This document shows positions 10,946 through 22,579 of a stretch of 64,000 nt of DNA, in pieces. The notes below the pieces were generated by a model. The model was given only the letters and a program-made list of their open reading frames with translations. It searched no databases and was not told where the DNA came from. The stretch lies in the NCBI GenBank assembly GCA_008477525.1, contig SPDT01000006.1:3871501-3935500 (forward strand), written 5' to 3'. Source of the stretch: Hypomyces perniciosus. Its lineage: Eukaryota; Ascomycota; Sordariomycetes; Hypocreales; Hypocreaceae. The translations under genes and the position numbers were made by a program. Each line of letters opens with the position of its first letter. The first letter of the stretch is position 1.

Positions 10946-12634
10946 ATGCGGTTGTCTACTTCTGCCCTCGTGCTGGGCGCCGCCTCGTCGGCCATGGCAC
11001 TCCAGGACCAGAAGGTCCTTGGCTCCTTAAGCTTTGACAAGGAGTTCGAGTCCTGGTCCTCATCGCTCAAGGAGGCCTATGGCGAGATCACCTCGGAGGC
11101 CAAGGCCGTCTGGAATGAGGTGTCGATGCTTGCTCCCGAGGCCATGGCGGCCTTCAAGGAGCACGCCAAGAACATCAAGCCCAAGAAGCACACCCGCAAG
11201 GCTGACAGCAAGTGGGATCACGTCGTCAAGGGTGCTGATGTGCAGAACATGTGGGTGAAGAAGGAGGGCGAGTCTCGCCGCAAGGTTGGCGGCAAGCTGG
11301 AGAACTACAGCCTGCGCGCCAAGAAGGTCGACCCTGCGAAGCTCGGTGTCGACACGGTGAAGCAGTACAGCGGCTACCTCGATGACGATGAGAAGGACAA
11401 GCACTTGTTCTACTGTAAGCATCCCACTCTTACCGCATCCTCTACAAGAATTGATGGCTAATTGCAATGATTCACAGGGTTCTTCGAGTCGCGCAACGAT
11501 CCCGAGAACGACCCCGTTGTCCTGTGGCTCAACGGTGGTCCCGGCTGCTCTTCCCTGACCGGCCTCTTCCTCGAGTTGGGCCCAGCCAGCATCAACAAGA
11601 AGCTTGAGATTGTCAACAACCCGTACGCCTGGAACAGCAACGCTTCCGTCATCTTCCTGGACCAGCCCGTCAACGTCGGCTACTCCTACGGCAGTGGCAC
11701 CGTCAGCGACACCGTGGCTGCTGGCAAGGACGTCTATGCCCTCCTCACCCTCTTTTTCCATCAGTTCCCTCAATACGCTAAGCAGGACTTCCACATTGCT
11801 GGAGAGTCGTATGGCGGACATTACGTTCCCATTTTCGCCAAGGAGATTCTCTCCCACAAGGACCGCAACATCAACCTCAAGAGCATTGCGGTTGGTAACG
11901 GTCTGACAGACGAGCACACTCAGTATGCTTACTACCGTCCCATGGCTTGCGGTGAGGGTGGCTACCCAGCCGTTCTCAGCCAGAGCCAGTGCACTGCCAT
12001 GGACAATGCTCTTCCCCGCTGCCAGAGCCTCATCAAGAGCTGCTACGATTCTGAGAGCGCCTGGCTGTGCGTGCCTGCCGCTATCTACTGCAACAATGCC
12101 TTCATTGGACCTTACCAGCAGACGGGATACAACCCGTACGACGTGCGCGCCAAGTGCGAGGACGGCAACAACTTGTGCTACGAGGCCCTTGGTTGGATCT
12201 CCGAGTGGCTGAACAAGCCCGAGACCTTGGAGGCACTCGGCGCTGAGGTCAGCACCTATGACAGTTGCAACTTCCAAATTAACCGCGATTTCTTGATGCG
12301 CGGTGACTGGATGAAGCCTATCCATCGCGTTATTCCCGGTCTCTTGGAAGAGATCCCTGTGCTCATCTATGCCGGCGATGCCGACTTCATCTGCAACTGG
12401 CTTGGCAACAAGGCCTGGGTCCAAAACCTTGAGTGGAAGGGCAACGAGAGCTTCAACAAGGCCAAGGTCCAGTCCCTCCATGTGGGCAAGGGCAAGGATT
12501 ACGGCAATGCTCAGACCGCCAGCGGCCTCACCTTTATGCAGATCTACCAGGCTGGCCACATGACGCCCATGGACCAGCCTGAGGCTTCACTTGACTTCCT
12601 TAACCGCTGGATCGGTGGCGAATGGTCGTCTTAG
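10946..12634 (+). CDS. cpyA: carboxypeptidase Y, vacuolar serine carboxypeptidase
   Basis: Two exons (10946-11414, 11478-12634; intron GTAAGC, 63 nt) encode 541 residues, close to other fungal CPY precursors. The enzyme removes C-terminal residues from peptides in the vacuole (peptidase family S10). Signal peptide [18 protein letters not shown] is followed by a propeptide of about 110 residues, then the mature enzyme from about [15 protein letters not shown]. The catalytic triad is visible: Ser267 in GESYGG, Asp459 in [13 protein letters not shown], and His517 in [11 protein letters not shown]. The oxyanion and substrate motif LNGGPGCSS lies at 175-183. Many Cys residues fit the disulphides of the family. 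A coding-like 499-codon frame on the opposite strand is a by-product of strong codon bias. Gene identity is secure; the symbol follows Aspergillus usage (PRC1 in yeast). Confidence 0.95.
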
Positions 12635-14885
12635 ATGAGATGGTGATGGGGTGTATATGATTGGATGAGTTCTTGGGATACGGGAGGGGTATGATGATAA
12701 GACTGTATAATCGGAGAACCAATATCGTTGCTTTTTAGAGATTTTTGAAATGAAACAGGTTGGATACATCAGACAAAGCCCCTGCGCAGTGAATCTTGAT
12801 TAAATGGTAATCGAGTTGCGAAGTGCTGCTAATACTACTACTACTACGAAGTACTACTCGTAATAGTAGTGCTAATAATACTCCGTACGACCATGCAATT
12901 TCCGTAACATCACCGGACTGCCCTAACGAGTATTGACCCCGGTCTTGGGTGATGAGATGGCATGGAATCTCGGGCCCCGCGGAGACGGAGTTCGGCCGAA
13001 TGGAATGGGGAGGAGAGACAGGTCTTGCCAGAAGCCTGGGTTGCATGGTTTCTCTACAAAATACTTCGTACCTACGAGGTGGTGGTTATGTGTGGCGAGC
13101 TGGATAGAACCCTGGGGGTAGGCAAAAGGACCTGAAGCTTACGGAGTAGGTTCGATGTGTTTTTTTTGTTGAGGATAGATGAGGTGTGTACGAAGTACGG
13201 AGTACTCTATATATGTACGAGGAATGTATGTACTCTGGTGTTCCACATAGACCAGCGGTGAATGAGTGATTTGAAGATATACGGGGGTAGATAACGAATA
13301 ACAGGCTTGGCGGACTGGCCTCGCTGTTTTTCTTATGGACGTATTTATCACGCGAGCATTGATCTACGGATCCTGGGGTATAACTAAGGGCCTGTACGAG
13401 TTGTCTACGAAGTACGGAGTACTCCGTACTAAGGTCTGGTCAGTGCTATTTGATGGGAACGACGGGATGCATACGATAGAGGACCTTGTCGATGACGCTA
13501 GCAGTTCTTCCCCAACAAAAAAAAAACATCGAGAGAGGCGAGAAGTTGAGCGGATCAAAGTGTTACTAAGATGCTTCGGTATGGAGGCGCAGGTCTGTGT
13601 GCGATTTTTCTTGGCCTGAGAAAAGCTTATGTACTTTGCTTGCGTTATTATGCATTTGGACAGATGATTGGGACTCGCGAACAGGTAGATACTCACTCTG
13701 TAGCGCTTATTGGGGAAGATACTCTCTGTATGAAGCTCACAAGACAGATGATTCAGAGCTTTAAAGAAGGGTTACAGAGTGTAGAGCACTTCATACTTTG
13801 TACATTGTTAGAATATCGAGTCCCCATTGATACAGTAACAGTTCAATTGTCTTTGGTACTCGTCCAGAAGCTCGGAAGCTTAATGGGCTAAAACTGATGT
13901 TGGGTTTTCTCGGGCCTCGGCATGAGCGAAGCCAGCCAATAGCATTGTTATCCAAACGTCAATTGAGATTAGCATCCTAGGCGAACTCCTTTGCGACCCC
14001 TGTCGGAAATCAACATCAAAATCTTTGTGAGCTGGTCGAAGAAGAAGGTCGTCTATATGGTGTATTTTTCCCTAGGAAAAATGAGTCAGATGAATGCAGA
14101 AGGAAGCGATAGCGGGAATTGACTGCCAGGAAGAAGAAACGCTGTTACAGACGCGGGGATCTTAAACGTAAAAAGTTGAAGCATTAATAAGACATGATAT
14201 GATGTGATGTCTTTATCCCGATCCATCATCATCATCATCAACTTCACCATGAACGCGACACTTATTTATGTCCGCGGGCTCCGAACCAGCGCCCCGTCGG
14301 CTCTTAGCCACTATTATACCGGCCTCTCAACCCGTAAGGAGCAGCCCTATTATTTCCCGCTGCCGTTTCGGACCCGTTGGTATTATTGTAGGGAGGCAAG
14401 ATGGCGAGATATCAGTACCTAGCGCGTTGCCGTGGACGAAACCCAATCTTGGATAGAAATACGAAGCTCCGCCTCGTTCATTTCTCTTGATTCTCAGATC
14501 TATGCTCTTTTGCCTTTGATTTGCTTGCTTCCATAATAATCTGTACATAGTACCCCAATTGCTGGGTCGTCTATTGCGCAAGATACCTACGAGTAGACAG
14601 ACAGACGCAACTCGTTTGGCTGCTCACTTACTTCTCTGCAGTTTCACTGTTGACCCGCCCGCGCCCCAACAAAATCGCCAGGCGCAGCTTTGCCTCGCAT
14701 AGACTGCAGAGACGGCCTGGACCAAAACGGGCGCCTTTGGGACTCTAATTATTTATTCTACTACTGCTACTACTAAGGAGCTTGCAAGAATCCAGTTTTT
14801 CTAGACGTTTGTTCTCTCCTGGCTTGTTCGGCGCACGCCTCTCTCTCTCTCTCTCCGACAACCCGCGACTTACACCAACGAGAAG
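12635..14885. other. intergenic, motif-rich, no gene
   Basis: No protein-like frame was accepted. The region is dense in TACGGAGTA/TACTTCGTA motifs (around 12848, 12883, 13140, 13186-13205 and 13406-13430), has an ACT trinucleotide run near 12833-12846, and a CT run (about 14838-14853) inside the likely leader of the elongase gene. Weak open frames at 13335-13619 and 13571-13891 overlap these motifs and look random. Confidence 0.5.
13406..13429. repeat. nested TACGAAGTA / TACGGAGTA palindrome
   Basis: A TACGAAGTA unit runs directly into the perfect 18-bp palindrome GTACGGAGTACTCCGTAC (13412-13429). It is one of the clearest members of a dispersed short motif found in most intergenic regions of the window. 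Confidence 0.7.
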
Positions 14886-16234
14886 ATGCATCACCAACAA
14901 AACAACGTGTCGTATCATTCCGCCATGGCCGGCTTCCCTCAGGTCTTGGCCACTATGCCCGCGTCCAATCTGTTCACATTCCCTCCCTCTATCGCCCCCG
15001 TACCGCTGCCTCCGGCTCCAGTTGCGACATCTATCCTGCGCCCCTTCAACATCCCCGACAACATCTACTTGGCCGCTCTCGATCCCAAAGTGCCGCTGAC
15101 CATTGCTGCCACCTACGCCATCACGGCAAAGCTGCTCAACGTGTACAACAAGTCCCGCAACAAGCAGCCCTGGTCCATCAGCAAGACCCGGCCCTTCTTC
15201 GCCTTCGTCGTCTTGCACAATGTCTTCCTGGCTGTCTACTCTGCCTGGACCTTCTGGGGAATGGTGGGCGTCATGCGGAGGAGCATTTCCAATCCGTTCG
15301 GCCCTGGCGGCATTGCTGCCACTGCTGATAGCTTCTGCCGTCTCCAAGGCCCTCCCGGTCTGGGCAACTCCATCTACTTCAATGACACATTGGCAGGCTG
15401 GGACACTGCATCCCCGAGCACAGCTGCCGCTCTGTTGGCTGGAAATGGAATCCCTAGCAGCACTGAGATGGGCCGTATCTGGAACGAGGGTCTTGCGTAC
15501 TACGGCTGGCTCTTCTACCTCAGCAAGTTCTACGAAGTCCTCGACACTTTCATTATTCTGGCCAAGGGCAAATTCAGCTCTACCTTGCAGACGTACCACC
15601 ATGCTGGCGCCATGATGTCCATGTGGGCTGGCATGCGCTACATGTCTGCCCCCATCTGGATATTCTGCCTTTTCAACTCCTTTATTCATGCCTTGATGGT
15701 GAGTGAAGCGTGTTTAGACCCGTGTAATCGTCGGAATCCTGCTGACTCTCTTTTCTCCAGTATACTTACTACACCCTGTCTGCATTCTCCATCAAGATCC
15801 CCGTGAGCATGAAGCGTACCCTCACAACCATGCAGATCACCCAATTCATCGTCGGAGCTTCCATCGCCATGGTCCACTCCTTCATCACCTACATTGTCCC
15901 CCTTACCAAGTCCGCCAAGACATGGTACATCGCTCAGCCCTGCATTGCCACATCCAGCGAGACCTTCGCCATCTGGCTCAACGTCGTGTATCTTGCCCCC
16001 CTGACGTATCTGTTCGTGAGCTTCTTCATCGCCAGCTACATCAAGCGCAGCAACGCCGCCCAGAAGATCCACGGCAAGAGGGCAAGGCGGATGAGCAACA
16101 ACGTCGCCCTCGCCGAGAAGGCCGGATGGGACGCCGCTCGCAACGTCGAGCGGGAAGTCTATGGTGGCGAGCACATGGCTGGCAGTGGCAGCAGCAGTCC
16201 CGTCATGGAGGTCTCTCCCCAGAGGCTGAAGTAA
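14886..16234 (+). CDS. ELO-family very-long-chain fatty acid elongase
   Basis: Exons 14886-15698 and 15761-16234 (intron GTGAGT to CTCCAG, 62 nt) encode 428 residues. ELO proteins are ER membrane condensing enzymes that join malonyl-CoA to an acyl-CoA in the first step of chain elongation. Motifs in order: KFYEVLDTF at 214-222, the histidine box as QTYHH at 235-239, and NSFIHALMYTYY at 264-275. About seven hydrophobic segments fit the family. The first residue of the usual HxxHH box is Gln, the QxxHH form associated with elongases of polyunsaturated substrates. An extended Pro/Ala-rich N-terminus (1-60), a loop at about 130-200 and a basic C-terminal tail (YIKRSNAAQKIHGKRARRM) make it longer than yeast Elo1-3. 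The exact acyl substrate cannot be told. A second ATG in frame at codon 14 is an alternative start. Confidence 0.9.
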
Positions 16235-17174
16235 AATGTCATCGAAAACAAACAGCAAGACACCAAAAGAAAGAGGAGGAGATGGGCCAATCTGGTGAAA
16301 CGAGATAATGTAAAAAAAGAACTTATGATGAAATTGTGTTTGGGTCTCGGGGGGAAAAGGATGATGCATGGCGTTGTCTGTGATGGGATATTTTTTAAAA
16401 CGGTTTATATTAAAAGGCGTAGGCAGATATTGAATTTACTCCAATCTACATACATCTTGTTTGTTCCTAATTGAGCATTGTTCGTGATGCTTGTTGTAAA
16501 AATGTTAACACCGGATGACATGCTAGGCACTGATGTCTTGAATACATCACGAAGCCTTTTGCTATTGCGCCAGATATGAGCACAGTCACGGTTGAGAAAC
16601 ACTATAAAATGAAACATCAAATTCAGTCAAATTGAAATCTATAGAGTCGACCATTTACTAGTCAAATATCGCCATTGGGTATTACCACCAAAGCCAGCCA
16701 TGCAAATGAAGTTCCCTTGGGAACATGGTCCAAAATCAGAACAGAAATAATATGGTGGCAAGCCCCCATTAAAAATCATGGATGCCATACGTCCAAATCC
16801 AACGCCAGAAAAATGAATCAACCATGAACTAGGCCAAACCTGCCCAAACTCTCAAAACATTCTAAGCAATAGCCATCATGGCTGACAAAACATGAATAGG
16901 CCTTTGGGCATAATCTGATGCCTCGACCCAAGGGGAGCTCAATCATCAAATCCAGTCTAGTATTCTATAATCATCATTGATTTCGTGAGTTCATGAGTTC
17001 GCTCTGGGTATCGAATGTGCCGCCACAGCGGCGACACGGGTATGGGAAACGTCTTTGGTGTCAGCACATATGTGGCTAGACATAGGGCATGGCCAGGTTT
17101 GCGTTCGTTCCCTGTAAGGATTGTCCATAACGGACGTGTGGGGAGTATTCTTCTAACGCTCGAGCGCCAGCAGT
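16235..17174. other. convergent intergenic spacer
   Basis: Sits between the 3' ends of the elongase and FYVE genes. It is AT-richer than its surroundings and probably holds both 3' untranslated regions. No gene seen. Confidence 0.5.
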
Positions 17175-18267
17175 TCAAAACGTGCTCCAGTTCCAGTCTC
17201 GGGGAACACTGGCCGCCACCTCAGGGCCCTGGGGTAGGCCGAAGGGCGTACCCGGCGGAGCCATGATCGGGGTAGACGGCACAGTGTGTGGCGCATGGGA
17301 TGACACCGAGCTAGCTTGGCTACCCTCGCGGCTATGGCAGAGCTTGAACTGCTCAAAGCAGTGATTGCAGGTGCGGGAAGGTGCGGCGCGAGGATTGAAG
17401 TTGGCGTTCTGATCGAGTGGGAGGGTATAGCTGGAATGCCAGTCGCAGAAGATGTTGCCACACTTGCGACAGTGGTGTCGTCGGACAAAATAGCTAAAGT
17501 TGCGCTTGCAGGTCGGGTCGTCGCAGATGGTAGACTCTGTGTCGGGCTGGTGAACGAAATGTCAGCATTTGTATACTGTACCATACCAATGATGCGCGGA
17601 TGAGTGTATGAGTGGGGGGACGGCGATCAAACCATTGCCGCACCGGCTTGGTGGTCAAGGTTGAGACATGAGGGACATTGCATGGAAGATGAATGTTTAG
17701 GACATTGTCTGGACCGCCAGACGCAATAAATGTACGTAGCAGATTGAAATCATTGGTCAAACTCACCTTCCAGTGCTTGCGTGTCGGAGACTCTGTGACC
17801 TCGGGAAACATGTCGAGATTCCACTCGCCACTGAAGCTTTTGTCACTATCGCCGGTAGAACGGCGAGTGAGACGGTGACCAAGGCTACCAAGGTCCAGGC
17901 CCATGAAGCCAGTGGTGGAGCGACGCAGCGTATGTTCAGATCCCGAATCGGAACTGGAGTCTCCAGACCTAGACTTGGTCAAGGGTCTTGAGGGAAACTC
18001 GTCGTTTGGGCGAAGGGCAGCGGGCATGTAGAGTGGGCGCGCGTGGCGCGTATGGTAAGCCTTTGGCGAGGGAGGCGTCGAGGCGGTATGGTTGGCATGG
18101 TTGGCATCGCTGAAGTCGCTGGGGTTGTTTGGGGAGAGCTGAGGTCCGGGGGGGATCTGGTAGGATTGCGATCGGGAGTGGTGCGGACGCCTGGGAAAGA
18201 AGTGACGGGACTGCTGAAACTGCTGCTGAGCGCCCGGCAGCGTTGGCATGATCAGATCGGCAGCCAT
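17175..18267 (-). CDS. FYVE zinc-finger protein
   Basis: Two exons on the minus strand (18267-17767 and 17546-17175; intron GTGAGT to TCACCAG, 220 nt, branch TGCTGAC) encode 290 residues. The splice joins HWK to PDTES, rebuilding the WxxD start of a FYVE domain at 166-169, which confirms the junction. FYVE domains bind phosphatidylinositol 3-phosphate on endosomes and vacuoles; the key basic motif RRHHCRKCG is at 189-197 and the RxC motif is RTC at 225-227. Zinc ligands read C175, C180, C193, C196, C201, H204, C227 and C230, so the sixth ligand is His rather than Cys and the first pair is CxxxxC. Residues 1-160 are disordered, rich in Ser, Pro, His and Arg, with no other domain. Role in endosomal or vacuolar traffic is inferred from the domain. 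Confidence 0.85.
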
Positions 18268-18821
18268 TGTGATGGCGTTTTTTTGCAATCTCGGGTTAAG
18301 TGTAAACGGTTGTGGAGATTTCAGGCGCAGTGGTGATGGTGTCGTGTGTGGGTGTGGATGAGGACTTGTCCACAAGCCGTCGCCTCAATGTTATGAAAGA
18401 TGCAAGTTTAGATGAAACTGCACGACTTCGGCGAGTAGTAATCGAAAACAGTCGAGTCTCGAGCGAGGCAGAGACAGACAAAGGCGACAGCGAAGAAGAG
18501 TAAAGGCAGCGGAAGAGTCGATCGCGAGGCGGAGAGCCTGGGAGAGTCCGAACCACGAACCACGAACCAGGGAGGAGTTACGAGGACTCGGCTCGAGTTA
18601 AAAGTCGCGACAGACTGGGGAGTGTCTCTTATTATATCGGGTGTGTCGGGGTGTGGCCGGATTGGTTCCAGCGAGCAGGGGGCTGACTATCGCAGGGCGG
18701 CAATTGGCGGACAGACGCCGAGATTTAGTACTCGTAGTACTCGTAGTTACGGAGTACAGAGGTGGCGATGCAAGTCACCGCTGTTCGCAGCAGGCTGTCG
18801 GTCGGTCAGTCAGTCAGTTGG

Positions 18822-18874
18822 GCTCTTGTGCTCTTGTGCTCTTGTGCTCTTGTGCTCTTGTGCTCTTGTGCTCT
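18822..18874. repeat. 8-bp minisatellite (GCTCTTGT)
   Basis: Six perfect head-to-tail copies of GCTCTTGT followed by a partial copy (GCTCT), about 555 bp upstream of the FYVE gene start. Perfect copies suggest recent slippage. Confidence 0.9.
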
Positions 18875-19017
18875 GCCGTTTGTTGATCTGCTCGTTTTAT
18901 ACAGATCTTTCTCACTACTTCGTACTCGTATAATAGTTTTGATGCGAGGAAATGCGGAATGCAAAAGAAAGGGAAAGACATCTTGGGACGGCATGTAGAA
19001 GAAAGCGATGATATCGA

Positions 19018-19040
19018 TACGGAGTACTCCGTACGGAGTA
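19018..19040. repeat. triple nested TACGGAGTA array
   Basis: Three overlapping alternating units, TACGGAGTA, TACTCCGTA and TACGGAGTA, in 23 bp. Any two neighbours form a perfect palindrome, so the site could extrude a short hairpin. Confidence 0.75.
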
Positions 19041-20779
19041 TGTATGTATTCGCGGTAAGCTTAAAGTGCCACTACCTTATGGTGGATTCCCTTTTATCTG
19101 TCTGTCTGTCTGTCTTGTGCGCACTACCCACTATAGGTAATACCTTCCGCGCAAAGTAGGTGCTAACCGTACCGACCTACCTAGTAGTAGTACATACCCG
19201 GCATCTATTACTTCGTTGTACATAGAAAACTCCGCCATAATATTAGTACTCGTATTTTTTTGCAGCTTCACTACTCCTTACAAATTTTGAACCGCCAACT
19301 CGGGCACATCCTCTTCCTAGCACAGCTGTCGCAGTGCTGACAACTGCTCCATTCACCATTTCTCAACTGTCCTTGTAGTACATACATACATACTCGTAAA
19401 TAGGGCAATAGGGGTCCTAGGCTATTGTAAGCGTGCAAGGACCAATTGCTGCACCGATGCCATGCTGCCACCACTAGTGGACGCTTGCTACGAATGCACT
19501 TCTGATGCATGCAGTCCTGTGCAGAACAAGTGAGGTGAACGAGCTAACGCGCAGCAATAGGTCCAGCACGAAGTTCTCCGTATTTTTCCAGCAATAATAG
19601 CGGCATCTTGATCAGTTCTAACATCTTAGTCGTCGGGACGGGCATCCATCAAGATCACTATCACCGTCACCGCCATGGTGATCACGACCAATTGACAGAT
19701 CTCGCCTTGCACATTCCTTGGGAATTACAACCATCATCATCATACCTCTCGGAGACGTCAACCGCCAGCAGTTACGTCCCCACCGTCATAATGTACATAC
19801 TCGTAATGAGTGAGACGGAAATCGCCTGTCCCACTGGTCCCACTTGTTGAGTGGCGGCTTGGCTTTGGCGTGTGTCGGTTCTGAAGGGCTTCCAAGGTTC
19901 TTCTTCCTTTCCATCTTCCGGGAGAATTGAGTGAGTCCTTTTTTTCCGCCTACACAAGACGCCGCCGCATGTCATTCAAACAAAACAGACTGTGCGCACC
20001 ATGTTGGTGCATGCTCCGTGCTTCGTTCCCGAACACAGATCAGATCCTTCCGGGACCGAGCTATTATAATCCATTCGAGGCGCCCTGGCTGTGTGCCGAA
20101 TCACCGAGGATCCGTCGTGGCTTTCTTGACGCTCACTGCTTGTAGTAGTAGTATGCATAAAAATAAGATCTGGGGAAATATTGCAGTTTGCAACTGACAC
20201 CAGAGACTGCTTCTCGACGGTACCAAGAAGGTATACCCCGAGGCCACCGAGGTATGCGTACCGCCGATGCTCCGTACGTACCCTCATGGCTCATGGATTA
20301 GGAAACGAAGCCTCAAACAGACATGCATAACATAGGAGCACTCTGCAACTCCTAGTCCACAACTCCTAGCCGCCGTCATTTCTGCATCTTGCATTCTGTT
20401 AATAACAGATACTACTAGCACGACCAAAAGCCGGTTCTTTTGACCGGGTCCTTTTTCTCTCTCCTCGGCACGGCCGCGCCGGTGGAGCATCGCATCAGCT
20501 CAACGCATTGGCAACCGAAAATGGATTGCCGCGAAACACGACAGCACCGCGCATACTCCGTACTTTTGTGTCGAGTATTTTCTGCAGTTCGACCAACTTG
20601 TTGTTTCTGCCTGATACAGTCCCGGATGGACGGTGTCTGACATGTGTGAGCCACAAGCAAACGCCAGCGTTATCGCCCAAACTCTTTTGGCTCCCCCATA
20701 CGGAGTACATATACACTACTAACACACCTACATACTAATGTACGTCCCCCGCCTCAATCAGCGCTGCGTTGTAACCTGT

Positions 20780-20805
20780 GCGGATGCGGATGCGGATGCG
20801 GATGT
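20780..20805. repeat. hexanucleotide array (CGGATG)
   Basis: Four perfect CGGATG copies followed by a degenerate fifth (TGGACG). No adjoining gene. Confidence 0.8.
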
Positions 20806-21919
20806 GGACGCGCGGGTGCGCTGGACGGACGGAATCAACCCCGCTGCTGTGACAAATCAGGTTTGGATGGAGAGGATAGGACAATGTCCTCCTCCTTGTA
20901 ACGAACGATGATTGCATGAAACCCCAAATCCACGCCCGCGGACTTGGTAAATTCTCCCAACGGCCATCATGTCCTCTGATTCTGATAATGGTGAGTTTAG
21001 TGCATACTATTACTACTTCGTACTCCGTACTCCGTGCCAATCTGATTACCTATGCTGGCCATTGCATTTTTAGTGCCAAATATTAGTGCACATCAAATGC
21101 ATTTCACGCCTTGCTGTGTTTGGCAATCAGGAGCATGACACCGGTCTGTCTCACGCTTATCGTGGCAATATGATTGGCTACTTCCATTGACATTTCCAAC
21201 GCTCATCTTCGAGAACCTGATTGGATGCTTTTTTTCTTCTTGGCGGGTTTGCCTGTAAAACTCGAGTTATGGAGGGGTAATCGATAGCCACTAAAGGCGG
21301 GGATGAGGGGCAAATGAGAGCTTCGTATTTTTCTCCTACTTTTTTTTCATGTGCTTTGCTCTTCACCGCCAACCGCAAATGCCTAGCAATCATTGGCTTC
21401 GCCCGATGGGTATGGGGGGGGGTATATGGAGCATAGATGATGCATGCTTAACATATACGAGTACGCACGAGTAATATTATGCTTCTTATTTTTAGGCTCC
21501 TACTATCTACGTAGATCTTTCGTTGGGGGTTTTCCATTGTGGTGTTGGTTGCGCAAATGTATGATTCACATGCGGCTCAAACAGAGTATGATCGGCGTGG
21601 AATATACCCATCAATTGCCCATCTACATCTATAAACGGAGGATCAACATTAGCACAGAGCCACCAACAAGCTGGCATTTTTAAATATACTATGACCACAT
21701 ACTTTCCTTTCTACCGCATGGGGCTTATACAATCTCTTTTCAAATGTCAATTTCCCCTCCATCAACTGTTGGGGACATTCTTCTTCTGTCAGCTTGCGTG
21801 GTCAACCCGCTGAGTATAGGGTAGGTAGTATCTCAATACGGTAGATCAACGCCGTACGTACGGTACTGAGTTTCACGGCAATCGTAGCATCATGCCACTC
21901 CTCCTCTCTTCGCAGGCTC

Positions 21920-22579
21920 CTATTCCATTACCCATCTCCCACTTTTCCCTCCCTCTTTCAAAACAACTCTCAACCGCTCAATAATCATTTTCTTATCCAC
22001 AGCCTTACACATGTCATATACCGTCAACGCCGCCGTCGACGCCGCTGTAAGTGCCTCCATCTCTACTCCCGTCTTCCCGTCGCACGTCACCGTCGCTCGG
22101 ATCTCGATTTCACAGCCGCCCGTAATCTCTAGATCGACACTGGCTTTCGAGAGGGCGATCGGGTGACATAGGGGGATCAGGTCCGGCGTTCGTTTCGCTG
22201 CCATGATACCGGCTACACGTGCCACGCCTAGTACGTCGCCCTTTTTCATCTGGTTCTCTCGGATGAGGTTGATGGCGGTTTCGTCGGAGAAGCGGACGGT
22301 GCATGCTGCTGTGGCTACTCGCGACGTCACGTGTTTCTCCGAGATGGATACCATTCGTGCTGCCCCTGAGTCTGATATGTGGGTTAGACGGGCTTTCTTC
22401 TCCCGGCTATCATCATTGTCACTCCTGAGATATCGTGAACTAGATAGCTGGCGTCGCTGCTCGTAGTACCTCAATGGTGAGGTTGATTGTGGGATGCCCA
22501 TCGATGCGCCATGAGCAAGTAGGCGCCGTATTCTGGGCGGCATAGTGCTTGTCAAAGACGTAGGAACAGGATCTAACAT
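21920..22579 (-). CDS. MoaC-type cyclic pyranopterin monophosphate synthase
   Basis: Frame of 219 residues. MoaC rearranges the 3',8-cyclo-GTP made by MoaA into cyclic pyranopterin monophosphate, step 1 of molybdenum cofactor synthesis. Motifs: LTHISDSGAARMVSISEKHV, KKGDVLGVARVAGIMAAKRT followed by PDLIPLCHP, and GKTGVEMEALTAASTAALTV followed by YDMCKAVDK; the end GGKSGRWVME is also typical. Residues 1-60 are non-conserved and Arg/Ser-rich and may be a mitochondrial presequence or linker. It lies 147 bp downstream of MoaA on the same strand. Fungi such as Aspergillus nidulans carry both activities in one locus (cnxABC) as a fused protein. Here an in-frame stop lies two codons before the ATG, so MoaC is made either from its own start on the same RNA or as a splice fusion with MoaA. 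Confidence 0.92.
   Translation of the reverse strand: MLDPVPTSLTSTMPPRIRRLLAHGASMGIPQSTSPLRYYEQRRQLSSSRYLRSDNDDSREKKARLTHISDSGAARMVSISEKHVTSRVATAACTVRFSDETAINLIRENQMKKGDVLGVARVAGIMAAKRTPDLIPLCHPIALSKASVDLEITGGCEIEIRATVTCDGKTGVEMEALTAASTAALTVYDMCKAVDKKMIIERLRVVLKEGGKSGRWVME

Larger units (their letters stand above)
18268..21919. other. large gene-free, repeat-spotted region
   Basis: No convincing gene in 3.65 kb. It contains the 8-bp minisatellite at 18822-18874, a CTGT run near 19098-19114, nested TACGGAGTA units at 19018-19040, a GGATGC array at 20781-20804 and further TACTCCGTA motifs near 20554, 20699 and 21020. Open frames here (for example 19927-20145 and 20508-20738) are short and of random composition. 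The left end is the promoter of the FYVE gene. Confidence 0.55.

Noticed and set aside
11060..12559. A 499-codon open frame antisense to carboxypeptidase Y
   Set aside because: It mirrors the codon bias of the real gene, gives Val/Ala/Leu-rich sequence without motifs, and crosses the CPY intron.
14745..15689. A 314-codon open frame antisense to the elongase
   Set aside because: Shadow of the codon-biased elongase exon; no protein-like motifs.
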